The notes under the pieces: model-generated | The model's input: the letters and a program-made list of their open reading frames with translations, nothing else | Databases searched by the model: none | What the model was told of the DNA's origin: nothing | Source: Melioribacteraceae bacterium | Lineage (GTDB): Bacteria; Bacteroidota; Ignavibacteria; Ignavibacteriales; Melioribacteraceae | DNA length: 64,000 nt | Reading direction: 5' to 3' | Assembly (NCBI GenBank): GCA_021740785.1 | Contig: JAIOZI010000003.1 | Location: 1 to 64,000 of the forward strand | Made by a program: the position numbers and the translations under genes | In this document: positions 47,319-56,744 of the stretch, one piece after another | How positions within the stretch are numbered: the stretch's first letter is position 1 | How the letters are laid out: each line of letters opens with the position of its first letter

Positions 47319-48456
47319 CAATATTCATCGTATCGCCAGCGCTCACTTCTTTAAATACTTGTCTGATTTCAATTGGATCATGCGGATCACTTATATGTGT
47401 AACATACTTTTCGTATCCTGCCAGCAGTCTTAAAAGAATACTCTTATGAATCGGCTGCCCACCCGTTGCCGCAGCTTGCTTATTGTTAAAGATAAGTATT
47501 TTTATCGGCAATTCTCTTTGAACAACTTCGATTAGCGAAATATGTCCGGCTGCAATAAACCCGAAATCACCGGAAACCGCCCACACATTTCTTTTACCGC
47601 TTAGATACGCGCCGATCGCAAGTGGAATACTTCCGCCGATATGAGTCAGCGCATCGATTGAATCGTAAGGAGGAAGACAAAAATAACTTGACGAACTTGT
47701 GTCACCCGTTACAGCATCACCACGGTAATCTTTAAATACATTAAATACATCCCAATATTTTATCGCCGCTTGTTTTCTCGATTCATTTAAACCGTCCGGG
47801 ATTTGAGGAATTTTAGGAGATGGAATTGCAGTGAGATCGCCTTGTAATTTCTTCGCGGTAAAAACTTGATATTGGTATTCGGCAAACAGAGGAGATACAA
47901 TGTGCTTTAGAATGTTCCGATTATATTCAAAATTTTTCTTTAAATCGTTTCGTCTATCGAAAGTAATTTCTTTTTCTATTTTACCAGCATCTATCAAAAG
48001 GGCAACGGGTAGTTTAAGACTTTCCGACATTTGATATGCAGCGACAACATCATCATAAAGAGATTCTATTTTTGCTTTATGGAAAGGAAATGACATTCCT
48101 TTCAACACAGGTACAATCTCCAAAATATTATCTGAATGTGCACCCGAAAAATCCTCAAAAATCATAACAACAAAACCGGCGGTAATCTGTGTATATAGAG
48201 AATCTGAAGCTGCATTCGCTGCTTTTACCAATCCATGTGATTTAATCAGTACTGCAGAACGTTTACCGAATATACTTGAACCGTGTGCAATTGAATAAGC
48301 AGGTTCTTCATGAAATGAAGTAAAATATCTTTTCATTGCGATTGAATTATAACTTAAAAAAGTTTCACTTCCGCCGTATCCCGGCACATGAGTTACCACA
48401 TCTACACCGAGATCGATCATTGCATATGATATCACATCTGATGCTTTAGCTTTCAT
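47302..48456 (-). CDS. Thiamine diphosphate-dependent enzyme, decarboxylase/acetolactate-synthase superfamily
   Basis: A 384-residue TPP enzyme. The N-terminal PYR domain has the activating Glu in SFHEEPAYSIAHG, and the C-terminal PP domain has HIGGSIPLAIGAY and the metal/TPP motif GDFGF ... LIFNNKQAAATGG. This keeps the Asp and final Asn, but the usual GDG reads GDF. The length and lack of a middle domain recall sulfopyruvate, phosphonopyruvate or indolepyruvate-type enzymes; no substrate can be set. The gene lies downstream of the mechanosensitive channel gene, overlapping it by 11 bases, and converges on the Mut7-C gene. Confidence 0.82.
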   Translation of the reverse strand: MKAKASDVISYAMIDLGVDVVTHVPGYGGSETFLSYNSIAMKRYFTSFHEEPAYSIAHGSSIFGKRSAVLIKSHGLVKAANAASDSLYTQITAGFVVMIFEDFSGAHSDNILEIVPVLKGMSFPFHKAKIESLYDDVVAAYQMSESLKLPVALLIDAGKIEKEITFDRRNDLKKNFEYNRNILKHIVSPLFAEYQYQVFTAKKLQGDLTAIPSPKIPQIPDGLNESRKQAAIKYWDVFNVFKDYRGDAVTGDTSSSSYFCLPPYDSIDALTHIGGSIPLAIGAYLSGKRNVWAVSGDFGFIAAGHISLIEVVQRELPIKILIFNNKQAAATGGQPIHKSILLRLLAGYEKYVTHISDPHDPIEIRQVFKEVSAGDTMNIVIADY

Positions 48457-49687
48457 TACTTTGTCTCTCTTGATTTTTTATCGCCATATTAAAATCATGT
48501 CCTGTAGGATTCTGATATACACGCAATTCAAAGCTCGGTACAACTGCAAGAAGATGATCAAACAGATCGGCTTGAATTTCCTCATAATCGATCCATGCCG
48601 TTGTATTGGCAAAGACATAAAGTTCAATCGGAATTCCTTCTGGACCCGGGGGTAATTGTCTAATCAAAAATGTAAGATCTTTCCTGATATCTTCCCTGTA
48701 ATTTAAATAAGCTTTGATATAAGCACGAAACGTTCCGAGATTCGTCAATCTTCTCCCGTTAATCAATTCCGAAGTATCAAACTTTTTTTTCTTGTTGTAA
48801 TTTTCAATGTCGTCAATTTTTTCTTGAATGTAATCCTGAATCAACTGGAATCGTTTGAATTTATCAAGCATTTCATTTGTGCAGAATTTCACACTCCCCA
48901 AATCAATATTGATCGCGCGTTTAATTCTTCGTGCACCGGTTTCCTGCATTCCGCGCCAATTTTTGAAAGATGCCTCAATCAATTGATGTGTCGGTATGAC
49001 CGAAATGGTTTTATCGAAATTTCTAATCTTTATGGTATGAAGGGAAATATCCATCACATCACCGTCAACACTGTACTTCGGAACTTCAATCCAATCACCG
49101 ACTTTAATCAAATCATACGATGAAATCTGAATGCTGACAACGAATGAAAGAATAGTATCTTTAAAAACGAGTAAAATGATTGCCGTTAAAGCGCTTATAC
49201 CGCCAAGCAGAGCCCAAGGACTTTCGCCGGTTAATACACCAACTAAAATAACAGTACCGAATATATACATTATGATTTTTACGACCTGCATATATCCTTT
49301 AATCGGACGATCCCTAAATTTTTCTGAGCTCTGAAGCAAGTCCGTAATTGAACTAAACAGAGTTCCCAATGACATCAACAAAGTTAAACCGATTAACGCT
49401 TGCGAAACCCGGTCGAGTAAAACTTCAATTGTAGGCAGCAAATATGTAAACGAACTAATAACAACGAGGGGGGCAATGTATGAGATTCTACGCAGTAATT
49501 TTTCATTTAACAGCAAATCATCATATTCGGTTTTTGTTCTCTGAATAATTTTACGAATACTCGGTAAAATAATTTTCTTGGAAATTAAATAGGCTAAATA
49601 CGCAAAGAGAAGGACTCCCGCAAATTTCAAATTTTCATAAATGATAGGATACTCTTCAAGCCAACTTGTAAATTTGTCATACCACAT
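48446..49687 (-). CDS. YbdG-like small-conductance mechanosensitive channel
   Basis: A 413-residue inner-membrane channel. Five hydrophobic helices (about 20-175) lead into the MscS pore and beta domain: FKDTILSFVVSIQISSYDLIKVGDWIEVP, VDGDVMDISLHTIKIRNFDKTISVIPTHQL and FKNWRGMQETGARRIKR. This last stretch is specific to the YbdG/miniconductance branch. It releases solutes under osmotic stress. Start options are GTG (49693) and ATG (49687); neither has a clear ribosome site. Its end overlaps the TPP-enzyme start by 11 bases; a functional link is not obvious. Confidence 0.92.
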   Translation of the reverse strand: MWYDKFTSWLEEYPIIYENLKFAGVLLFAYLAYLISKKIILPSIRKIIQRTKTEYDDLLLNEKLLRRISYIAPLVVISSFTYLLPTIEVLLDRVSQALIGLTLLMSLGTLFSSITDLLQSSEKFRDRPIKGYMQVVKIIMYIFGTVILVGVLTGESPWALLGGISALTAIILLVFKDTILSFVVSIQISSYDLIKVGDWIEVPKYSVDGDVMDISLHTIKIRNFDKTISVIPTHQLIEASFKNWRGMQETGARRIKRAINIDLGSVKFCTNEMLDKFKRFQLIQDYIQEKIDDIENYNKKKKFDTSELINGRRLTNLGTFRAYIKAYLNYREDIRKDLTFLIRQLPPGPEGIPIELYVFANTTAWIDYEEIQADLFDHLLAVVPSFELRVYQNPTGHDFNMAIKNQERQSNES

Positions 49688-49780
49688 ATACACACACTGA
49701 TTTTATTATCGAATACAAAATGTCTATTCAAAGTTACAAAAAACTAGTATCATTGACTTTAATTATATGGAATTTTGTAA

Positions 49781-50671
49781 ATGACCGAAAAGACAAAAGC
49801 ATACGGCGCATGGATTTCAATCTGCCTGGTTTGGGGAACAACTTATCTTGCAATTAGAATTGGTGTTGATACATTACCTCCATTTTTATTTGCCGGGTTC
49901 AGATGGATCATTGCCGGTTTGTTTCTTTTATCAATTATGAAATTTCGCGGCTATAAACTTCCGCCAAAAAGTGATTTGATTCGACTCGGGATTGTAGGAA
50001 TTCTACTGCTCGGTTTTGGTAACGGATTGGTTGTATTTGCAGAACAATGGATTCCAAGCGGACTTACAGCATTGCTGATTACCACAATGCCGTTTTGGAT
50101 AGTCGGCATTGAAGCGCTTGTGCCGTCCGGTCCGAAGTTAAACAAACTAATTTTTACAGGATTGTTTTTGGGGTTTTCCGGTTTGCTTTTAATTTTTAGA
50201 GATAATCTAGGCAATCTATTAAATCCCGAATATGTGACGGGTATTGCTGCATTACTATTTGGAATGATATGCTGGGCAGCCGGTTCAGTATTTTCAAAGT
50301 ATAAAAAAGTCAGCACGCATCCGATGATGGGCGCTTCTGTGCAGATGTTGATTGCCGGAGTTGCTCAAACATCAGTTGGACTATTAGCCGGTGAGTTACC
50401 CGAATTCGTTTTCAATCAATCTAATTTTTTGGCTTTTATGTATCTCGTTATCGTCGGATCAATTTTCGGTTATGCATTTTACATTTATGCTTTGACACAT
50501 CTCCCGGTTTCGCTTGTTTCAACTTATGCTTATGTTAACCCGGTTATTGCTCTTTTCCTCGGCTGGCTTATACTTGATGAACCGCTTACAATTTTGGTGA
50601 TAGTTTCGGCTGTGGTAATATTAACAGGAGTTGGATTGGTAAAAGCCGGAAGTAGGAAATTAATAAACTAG
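49781..50671 (+). CDS. EamA/DMT family transporter
   Basis: A 296-residue transporter with ten membrane helices in two EamA repeats. The first begins WISICLVWGTTYLAIRIGVDTLPP, and the second holds GMICWAAGSVFSKYKK and LVSTYAYVNPVIALFLGWLILDEPL. The family exports or imports metabolites such as amino acids or nucleotides by proton exchange. The substrate is unknown. The gene is divergent from the channel gene with a 93-bp gap and converges with the outer-membrane barrel gene. Confidence 0.93.
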   Translation: MTEKTKAYGAWISICLVWGTTYLAIRIGVDTLPPFLFAGFRWIIAGLFLLSIMKFRGYKLPPKSDLIRLGIVGILLLGFGNGLVVFAEQWIPSGLTALLITTMPFWIVGIEALVPSGPKLNKLIFTGLFLGFSGLLLIFRDNLGNLLNPEYVTGIAALLFGMICWAAGSVFSKYKKVSTHPMMGASVQMLIAGVAQTSVGLLAGELPEFVFNQSNFLAFMYLVIVGSIFGYAFYIYALTHLPVSLVSTYAYVNPVIALFLGWLILDEPLTILVIVSAVVILTGVGLVKAGSRKLIN

Positions 50672-50704
50672 ATTTAATCCGGATTTTCAAATAAATTTTT
50701 TGGG

Positions 50705-51853
50705 TTAAAAATAATATTCACCTTGAAGATAGTACGAATCACCGTAATACCAATATTCGGTGAAATTATCTCCGAATGAAATTTGTGCGCCGAGACTAAA
50801 ATAAAAATCCTCAGTCAGGGAATAATTGCCGAATAATCCATAGTAACCGCTTTGATCATTTAGATTAATATTGAAAGCAACCGAGGTTGATAATAAAGAA
50901 TGAAGTTGATAATTAATATTGGTGATAAAATAATTTTGACTGAGATTTAATATCTCACCATTAGCCAGCCGGAATAATTCGTAATTCATTTTATCCTTTT
51001 TCCCTTCACCGTTAAAATGATATTCAATTAACCCATAAAGTTTTGATGTGAATTGGTAGTCTGCGCCCAAAATATATTTAATAAAATTATCGCTTGCATT
51101 TTCATTATAAACTGAATATATACCCTCGCCTCTAATACCTGCATCAAATAAATTCCCGGCAAAGTCCAAACCGATAACATAACGCTGATCGAAATAACCC
51201 GACATGATTGAGAAATCGTACTGATCGAAATTAGTGCGAAACCTTGCGCCAAAATTTGATTTACTCATATCTTCTCTGAAATTATAAACGATATTCAAAT
51301 CGGTGAAGTTACCTAGATAAATCATAGTTGATACCGCATCTGCACCGTCTTTTTCTATCTTATAAAAATTCGCCGGATTAATCGGATTGAACAAATCCAT
51401 CGGATTCCAAATCCTCCCCGTTCCCCAAGAAATACGCTGCCTTCCGATTATGACATTCCCCCAATCGAAACCCTGCCGTATATAAATCCGATCTATGAAA
51501 TGATTAACTATAAATTGATTTTTATTGATGAGTTTCCAATTCATTTTAACCAACTGCCTCCGGTTTGAATCTGTAGTGAGATCAAATAAGCTGAAGTTGG
51601 TCTCGCTCATATAAAGCGAGTTGATTTCATATTCTAAATTTAATCGCGTAGTCTCACTCAAATATACTGTTGGTCTTAGACGAACTCTCGATAAATTATA
51701 AAATTGATCATCAAGCTTAAAAATCACCAAATCCCTCGAGGGTTGATAGATGGGCATATTAAAAGCATAGCCGCTTATATTAAAATCTGTCTGCCCGAAT
51801 AGCGCTGTTCCTGATATTAATATGAACAAGAATACTTGTAAGTTTTTAATCAT
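50705..51853 (-). CDS. Outer-membrane beta-barrel protein, DUF1302-like
   Basis: A 382-residue exported protein with a signal peptide (1-20, ALFGQ). Alternating hydrophobic/polar strands end in an aromatic residue (QGEYYF), as expected of an outer-membrane barrel. The motif IIGRQRISWGTGRIWNPMD resembles the GRQ..NWG segment of DUF1302-type proteins that, elsewhere, accompany DUF1329 LolB-like proteins and lipid exporters. It is the last gene of the operon starting at 56665; its ATG overlaps the SDR-like stop by four bases. It probably forms the outer-membrane exit or acceptor of that system. Confidence 0.72.
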   Translation of the reverse strand: MIKNLQVFLFILISGTALFGQTDFNISGYAFNMPIYQPSRDLVIFKLDDQFYNLSRVRLRPTVYLSETTRLNLEYEINSLYMSETNFSLFDLTTDSNRRQLVKMNWKLINKNQFIVNHFIDRIYIRQGFDWGNVIIGRQRISWGTGRIWNPMDLFNPINPANFYKIEKDGADAVSTMIYLGNFTDLNIVYNFREDMSKSNFGARFRTNFDQYDFSIMSGYFDQRYVIGLDFAGNLFDAGIRGEGIYSVYNENASDNFIKYILGADYQFTSKLYGLIEYHFNGEGKKDKMNYELFRLANGEILNLSQNYFITNINYQLHSLLSTSVAFNINLNDQSGYYGLFGNYSLTEDFYFSLGAQISFGDNFTEYWYYGDSYYLQGEYYF

Positions 51854-52713
51854 TTCTTGAAGTTATCATGATGTAACGAATTAAAAAAATCTTTAAGTGT
51901 GTGTTTCCCAAACTTCGGAGCAATCATATCTTCAGCCATGCTTGTAAGAAAAAACTCAATCTTTGCATAAAATCTTTTAGGAGTAAACAACCTCACTTTA
52001 GCAATTACTAATTTCCTTATCCAATCCGGAATGTAAACTATTTTCTTTTTATTGCGGGCAGCGGCAAATGCTATTTCTGCTATCTCATTTTGCGATAGCA
52101 CTTCCGGTCCGCCGATATTTATTTCTTTGTTATCCTGTTCAACAGCGTCCACACAAACTTCCGCAAGATCTTCACCGTGAATTGGATTTAATTTTTTTTC
52201 GCCTTTTCCGAATAAATATATTCTACCCTTTACAGCCATGTTATAAAATTCCGTTATATCGGAGAAAAATCCGTTCGGACGAATAACAGTATAATCGATG
52301 CCGGAAGATTTTAATTCATCAACAAATTTTTCTTTTGCGCTGCATATAACCAAATCCCTCATCAAATCGCCTTTAAGTACCGATATATAAATAAATTTCC
52401 GCACATTTTTTTTCAGCGCTTCATTTAACAGGTTTACATTCGCTTGATAATCAACGGCTTCGTATGAAAGCCCATCTTTCTGTTTTGTTATTCCGACAGT
52501 GGAAATTACTACATCTATTCCGGCACAGATATTTGTTAATGATTCAGGTTTGGTAACTTCGGCAGATATCACTTCAGTTAATTCCGGATTGTAGTTGTTT
52601 AATTTCTTTTTGTCTCGAACAATCGCTCTAGTATTGTAACCTTTTCGTTCAAGCTCGGCTAAGATAAATCTACCGAGATAACCGGTTGCGCCGGCTAAAA
52701 GAATTTTTTTCAT
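51850..52713 (-). CDS. NAD(P)-binding atypical SDR (NmrA-like)
   Basis: A 287-residue Rossmann protein. The dinucleotide loop GATGYLGRF (residues 7-15), the VVISTVGITKQ strand and the FIYISVLKG segment mark an atypical SDR/NmrA-like member. The YxxxK pair of classical SDRs is not seen. The C-terminus has a hydrophobic stretch. It may modify or sense a lipid or quinone-linked substrate. It overlaps the ATPase gene before it and the barrel gene after it by four bases each (ATGA), firmly inside the transport operon. Confidence 0.85.
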   Translation of the reverse strand: MKKILLAGATGYLGRFILAELERKGYNTRAIVRDKKKLNNYNPELTEVISAEVTKPESLTNICAGIDVVISTVGITKQKDGLSYEAVDYQANVNLLNEALKKNVRKFIYISVLKGDLMRDLVICSAKEKFVDELKSSGIDYTVIRPNGFFSDITEFYNMAVKGRIYLFGKGEKKLNPIHGEDLAEVCVDAVEQDNKEINIGGPEVLSQNEIAEIAFAAARNKKKIVYIPDWIRKLVIAKVRLFTPKRFYAKIEFFLTSMAEDMIAPKFGKHTLKDFFNSLHHDNFKK

Positions 52714-53378
52714 TCAATTCTCCCATCCTTAAGAATTATCAATCGTTTTGCCCTTTCAATAACCTGTTTATCATGTGAAGAAAAAACAAATGTGATATTT
52801 TTTTCTTTATTCATCTGCTCCATTAAATCGAGCAAATTACTTCCGGTTTTAGAATCCAGATTGGCAGTTGGTTCGTCTGCCAATACAATAGTCGGATTAT
52901 TTACAATCGCTCTTGCCACCGCAACTCTCTGCTGCTGCCCGCCGCTCATTTCATTGGGACGTTTATCAGCTAGTTCTTTAATTTCCAGTTCATCCATAAT
53001 AGCCAACGCCCTCTCGGTTCTCTCTTTTTCCGGAACTCCTAAAAGCATCATGCTGAACTCTATATTTTCAATTGCAGTCAAAACCGGAATTAAATTGTAT
53101 GCCTGGAAAATGAATCCGAGTTTGTTCAATCGAATTTCGGATAACTCCTTTTTAGTTTTTTTCGAGATATCCTCTGATTCAAAAAATATTTTCCCGCTCG
53201 TGGGTTTATCAAGCGCTCCTATTAAATTCAGCAATGTTGTTTTGCCCGAGCCCGAGGGACCTGCTATAACAACATAATCACCTGTATTGATAGTCAAATC
53301 AACATCATCAAGCGCTTTAACCGGAACCCCGTTATCTTGATAAATCTTTTCTAATTTTTCTGTTCTGATTATTTCCAT
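52710..53378 (-). CDS. LolD/MacB-type ABC transporter ATPase
   Basis: A 222-residue ATPase. Walker A is GPSGSGKT (residues 40-47), the Q-loop region is GFIFQAYNLIPVLTAIENIE, the signature is MSGGQQQRVAVARAI, and Walker B is TIVLADEPTANLDSKTG. Those traits place it with LolD, MacB and FtsE. It should drive the two FtsX-type permeases encoded upstream. The gap to the second permease is 71 bp, the longest in the operon. Its stop overlaps the SDR-like gene start by four bases. Confidence 0.94.
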   Translation of the reverse strand: MEIIRTEKLEKIYQDNGVPVKALDDVDLTINTGDYVVIAGPSGSGKTTLLNLIGALDKPTSGKIFFESEDISKKTKKELSEIRLNKLGFIFQAYNLIPVLTAIENIEFSMMLLGVPEKERTERALAIMDELEIKELADKRPNEMSGGQQQRVAVARAIVNNPTIVLADEPTANLDSKTGSNLLDLMEQMNKEKNITFVFSSHDKQVIERAKRLIILKDGRIE

Positions 53379-53449
53379 TTCATTTAACTGTTATTTGTAA
53401 ATTTTTATTTATTTGGATGATATTTTTCCAATTGCATTTCAGTTATAAC

Positions 53450-54664
53450 TCATACATATCTTATAGCATAAACCGGTTCAAGTTTTACTGCTTTGTAAGC
53501 AGGGTATAAAGCGCCGATAACTGTAATCACCGGTATTGAAATTACAGATAGCAATAAATTTTCTATATCAAGCCTGGGATAGATTACAGCGCCCACGCCA
53601 AATGAATTTAGACTTTCAGAAAACATACTCAAATCCAACCCAACAGAAGCCAGTCTCCATTGAATAACCATGCTGATTACCAGACCAACGATGGTGCCAA
53701 TGATACCAATTATAAAGGCTTCTGTTACAATCATCCCGAAAATTTTTCGATTCTTCATTCCGATTGCCATTAAAACTCCGAATTCATTTATCCTTTCAAA
53801 AACCGACATCAGCATTGTATTAATTATTCCGAATATTAACGCCAATCCGACTATCATTATTACTATCAGAACTGTTTCTTTATAGTAATCCATTTGAATG
53901 ATTAATGTCGGGAGTAAATCTTTATATGTCAGCACCTCAAAATCAGCCGGTAGTTCAGTGATTAATCTCTCTTTTATTTGATCAACGTTTTCGTAGTTAT
54001 CGGTTATAACCGCGAACTCATAAATTTTATCATTAACATTCAGCATTCTTTGGGCATCAGCTGCCGGAATGTAAATGTAAGTTCTTTCAAATTCCGAACT
54101 TGATGTTTTAAAAATCCCCACAACTCTAAATACTTCAGAACCAATACTGCCGTCAATTTGATTTGACATTGCAACAACCTTATCGCCTAGACTCACATTC
54201 AGCTTATCTGCCAATTTTTGTCCCAACATAATTTCACGAGACCCACCGCTCAGATATTCACCATCTTTTAATGATTCATCAATTATAGATACGCTCTTCT
54301 CCTCTTCAGGATTAACTCCATAAATATAAACTCCCGATGAACTGGTTGCGCTGCTTATTAAACCAAAAGCAATAACACGCTTGCTGACTGAATTAATACC
54401 TTTTACCGTTTTAATTTTGCTTTCCGCCGATTGATAACCCGGAATAAAATCTTTTACTACCTTGTTATTATGAAAGCCTTTTTTATGAATTTGGATGTGA
54501 GAAATATTTGTGCTTACGCGGTTAAATAACATTTGATACATCATCCCGTTCATGAATGTATCCATAAATATCAGCGCAATAACACCGGCAACAACTGACC
54601 CTAACACAATTATTGATCTTCGTTTATTCCGCCCAATATTTCGCCATGCAATTTTTAAAATCAT
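53450..54664 (-). CDS. FtsX/MacB-type ABC permease 2
   Basis: A 404-residue permease. An N-terminal helix (about 20-40) is preceded by AWRNIGRNKRRS, the coupling start shared by this family. A periplasmic MacB-PCD-like domain (45-260) follows, then three helices (about 265-385) and a KAVKLEPVYAIRYV tail. It is a likely half of a heterodimer with the permease at 54689-55918, matching LolC/LolE architecture. A 24-bp gap separates the two. Members extract lipoproteins or drive mechanical efflux without crossing the membrane. Confidence 0.9.
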   Translation of the reverse strand: MILKIAWRNIGRNKRRSIIVLGSVVAGVIALIFMDTFMNGMMYQMLFNRVSTNISHIQIHKKGFHNNKVVKDFIPGYQSAESKIKTVKGINSVSKRVIAFGLISSATSSSGVYIYGVNPEEEKSVSIIDESLKDGEYLSGGSREIMLGQKLADKLNVSLGDKVVAMSNQIDGSIGSEVFRVVGIFKTSSSEFERTYIYIPAADAQRMLNVNDKIYEFAVITDNYENVDQIKERLITELPADFEVLTYKDLLPTLIIQMDYYKETVLIVIMIVGLALIFGIINTMLMSVFERINEFGVLMAIGMKNRKIFGMIVTEAFIIGIIGTIVGLVISMVIQWRLASVGLDLSMFSESLNSFGVGAVIYPRLDIENLLLSVISIPVITVIGALYPAYKAVKLEPVYAIRYV

Positions 54665-54688
54665 TTTTTCACCAAGTATCAGGATTTA

Positions 54689-55918
54689 TTAAGTGTATCT
54701 TATTCCTTTCAGAGGCTCTAATCTATATACTTTTACTAGAGGATAAATGCTCGATAAAACTGAAATCACGAAAACTGTTATTGATGTATTTATGAAAATA
54801 CTCCTCTCCATTGTCGATTGAATTTGAGGCAGAAATCCATACTCCTCATAAATCCATCCGAGTTCGCTTCCCAATTCAATAGGATTCTGAACGATGTAAT
54901 AATTTATTATTCCTCCGATTATATCACCCAATACAATTCCTATAATCGTAATGAAAATAATTTCCATTAATACAAGATAGACTAATTTTAACTGCGGCAT
55001 TCCAATCGATAACGTAACGCCGAATTCATTAAATCTTTCCGTTACCGACATCAACACTGTATTCAAAATTCCAAATGCAACAATCACAATAAGAATTAGT
55101 AAAAAGAAAACACCGCTGATATTGTCAAATTCAATTGATTGTTTAAGATCCGGCATTACCTCCCCCCATGAAAGAACGGCAAGTTTCCGATCGGATATTT
55201 TTTCATTCAAATTGTTTCTGACAGTTTCGATTTCATCAAGTGAATTTAGATTGATTACAAGCGCATGAATATTACCGTACATCGAGAGCAGATCATTTGC
55301 CGATTCAATTCCCATAAAAACACCCATCGCATCAAATTCGGGAGATCCGAATTTTGCTGTCCCGGAAATAATAAATTTTTGATTTCCAAGCGCCCCGTCA
55401 AATCCTTGAGATAAAATCACAACCGTATCGCCAATCTCAGCATTTAAATTTCCCAAAAGTTTTGCACCGATAACAATTTCCTTTGAGCCTGCCGAGTTAA
55501 AGAAACTGCCCTCATCAATTCTATCCAATAAGTGTGTTACTTCCTTTTCTGTTTGAGGGTCAATCCCAAATATCGCAGCACCTTGAGAATTATCTTTAAA
55601 GCTGATCAAACCTTGCGCATGTATGCGTGTAGTATAAGATTTTATTCGGGGAGTTGTATTTAGAGCATTCCGGATTTCATCAGTAATTCTAAATGCTTTA
55701 TTAAGCGATGGATTTTTCTGATAACCATCACGCTGAATCTGAATGTAACCTGAAAACATCTCTACCGCATTTTTGATATTCACATTGTAAGTTCCGATCT
55801 GTACTCCGCGCATCGCAACTGCACTCAACGTAGCAAATGTAATTGCCGTCAATGTTAATATCGATCTTCTTTTATTGCGCCAAATATTCCGCCAGGCTAA
55901 TTTTAAAAGCAGCTTCAC
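54689..55918 (-). CDS. FtsX/MacB-type ABC permease 1
   Basis: A 409-residue permease built like the gene below it: AWRNIWRNKRRSILTLTAITFA at the start, a periplasmic domain (45-260), three C-terminal helices and a YRLEPLKGIRYT end. The start is GTG, directly after the TAA stop of the LolA-like gene with no intervening base, indicating coupling. Both permeases share FGILNTVLMSVTERFNEFGV-type sequence, so they are duplicates. With the LolA-like protein and the barrel they suggest a route across the envelope. Confidence 0.9.
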   Translation of the reverse strand: MKLLLKLAWRNIWRNKRRSILTLTAITFATLSAVAMRGVQIGTYNVNIKNAVEMFSGYIQIQRDGYQKNPSLNKAFRITDEIRNALNTTPRIKSYTTRIHAQGLISFKDNSQGAAIFGIDPQTEKEVTHLLDRIDEGSFFNSAGSKEIVIGAKLLGNLNAEIGDTVVILSQGFDGALGNQKFIISGTAKFGSPEFDAMGVFMGIESANDLLSMYGNIHALVINLNSLDEIETVRNNLNEKISDRKLAVLSWGEVMPDLKQSIEFDNISGVFFLLILIVIVAFGILNTVLMSVTERFNEFGVTLSIGMPQLKLVYLVLMEIIFITIIGIVLGDIIGGIINYYIVQNPIELGSELGWIYEEYGFLPQIQSTMERSIFINTSITVFVISVLSSIYPLVKVYRLEPLKGIRYT

Positions 55919-56665
55919 TTAATTGCCTCTTTCCAATTCTCTAAATGAAAATATCCTTTCATTCAATTTAATATCGAACTCCATTTTAATTACTTCGATT
56001 ACCGTTGAATTCCCTTCTTTAATATTATTATGCATTGCCCAGCGAGTCGGCATTAAACGATCATCCATTTTCATTACACCGCTAAACTCCATATAGCGAA
56101 CTAGATTTCCCTTTTCGTCATAATAATCAACACGGGCTGCAAGATTATCAACTTTACGGACCCAGTAAAGCAATCTTCCCCAAACAACAGGAGCATCAGG
56201 TTCCGGAATTAATTCAATCTTCCAGCAAAGCTCGCCGTCAATTTTTTCATCTCCCAAAAGCTTTTGTGTGTAATCATCAGTAAGATTTGATTCACGAACC
56301 AAATCATCATTCGTAAAATCGGAACCGTTCCATGATTGAAGCATCATCGATGGTGGAATTTTTATTGTTGTTTCAGTATTTTTTAAATAGCTCCACATTT
56401 CATTCCCGATTTTTAACGTCTTATTACCCGCCTCTTTTGGAGGAGATTGAATAACAATTAATGCTTTCTCATTTCCTTCCCACCAGCTTTCCATTTTAAG
56501 TTCGCGTGTATAGTCAGGAGTTTCAACAGTCATTTTTATTATTCCATGAGCATTCTCTCCCTTAAGATTGTCTTCAGCTTTATTTATTATTTCTTCAGCC
56601 GTTTGAGGAAACATTAAACATGGAACAATAAGAAGCATGATTGAAATGAAAACTTTACTATTCAT
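55919..56665 (-). CDS. LolA-like outer-membrane lipoprotein-sorting family protein
   Basis: A 248-residue periplasmic protein. The signal peptide (1-21, CLMFPQ) is followed by a carrier-like beta sheet: HGIIKMTVETPDYTRELKMESWWEGNE, IGNEMWSYLKNTETTIKIPPSMM and a distal GRLLYWVRKVDNLAARVDYYDEKGNLVR. These match COG2834-type outer membrane lipoprotein-sorting proteins, often paired with lipid exporters. It heads the operon and is 20 bases from an operator-like palindrome. The ATG at 56665 is chosen over a GTG three codons upstream. Confidence 0.87.
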   Translation of the reverse strand: MNSKVFISIMLLIVPCLMFPQTAEEIINKAEDNLKGENAHGIIKMTVETPDYTRELKMESWWEGNEKALIVIQSPPKEAGNKTLKIGNEMWSYLKNTETTIKIPPSMMLQSWNGSDFTNDDLVRESNLTDDYTQKLLGDEKIDGELCWKIELIPEPDAPVVWGRLLYWVRKVDNLAARVDYYDEKGNLVRYMEFSGVMKMDDRLMPTRWAMHNNIKEGNSTVIEVIKMEFDIKLNERIFSFRELERGN

Positions 56666-56684
56666 AATTAACACCGAGATTAAA

Positions 56685-56702
56685 TGACTAAACGTTCAGT
56701 CA
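56685..56702. promoter_or_regulatory. Operator-like palindrome, site 1 (likely TetR target)
   Basis: TGACTAAACGTTCAGTCA is an 18-bp palindrome with one mismatched pair (positions 6 and 13). Its reverse complement matches site 2 (57023-57040) at 15 of 18 bases. It lies 20 bases before the LolA-like start, suited to repress the transport operon. Confidence 0.65.
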
Positions 56703-56744
56703 AAAACTAAGTATATGAATCTCTTTTGTCAAGTATTTTTTTAA

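Noticed and set aside
52792-53277. 161-codon open frame opposite the ABC ATPase gene
   Set aside because: It is the antisense of a well-conserved ATPase; its length follows from the codon use of that gene.
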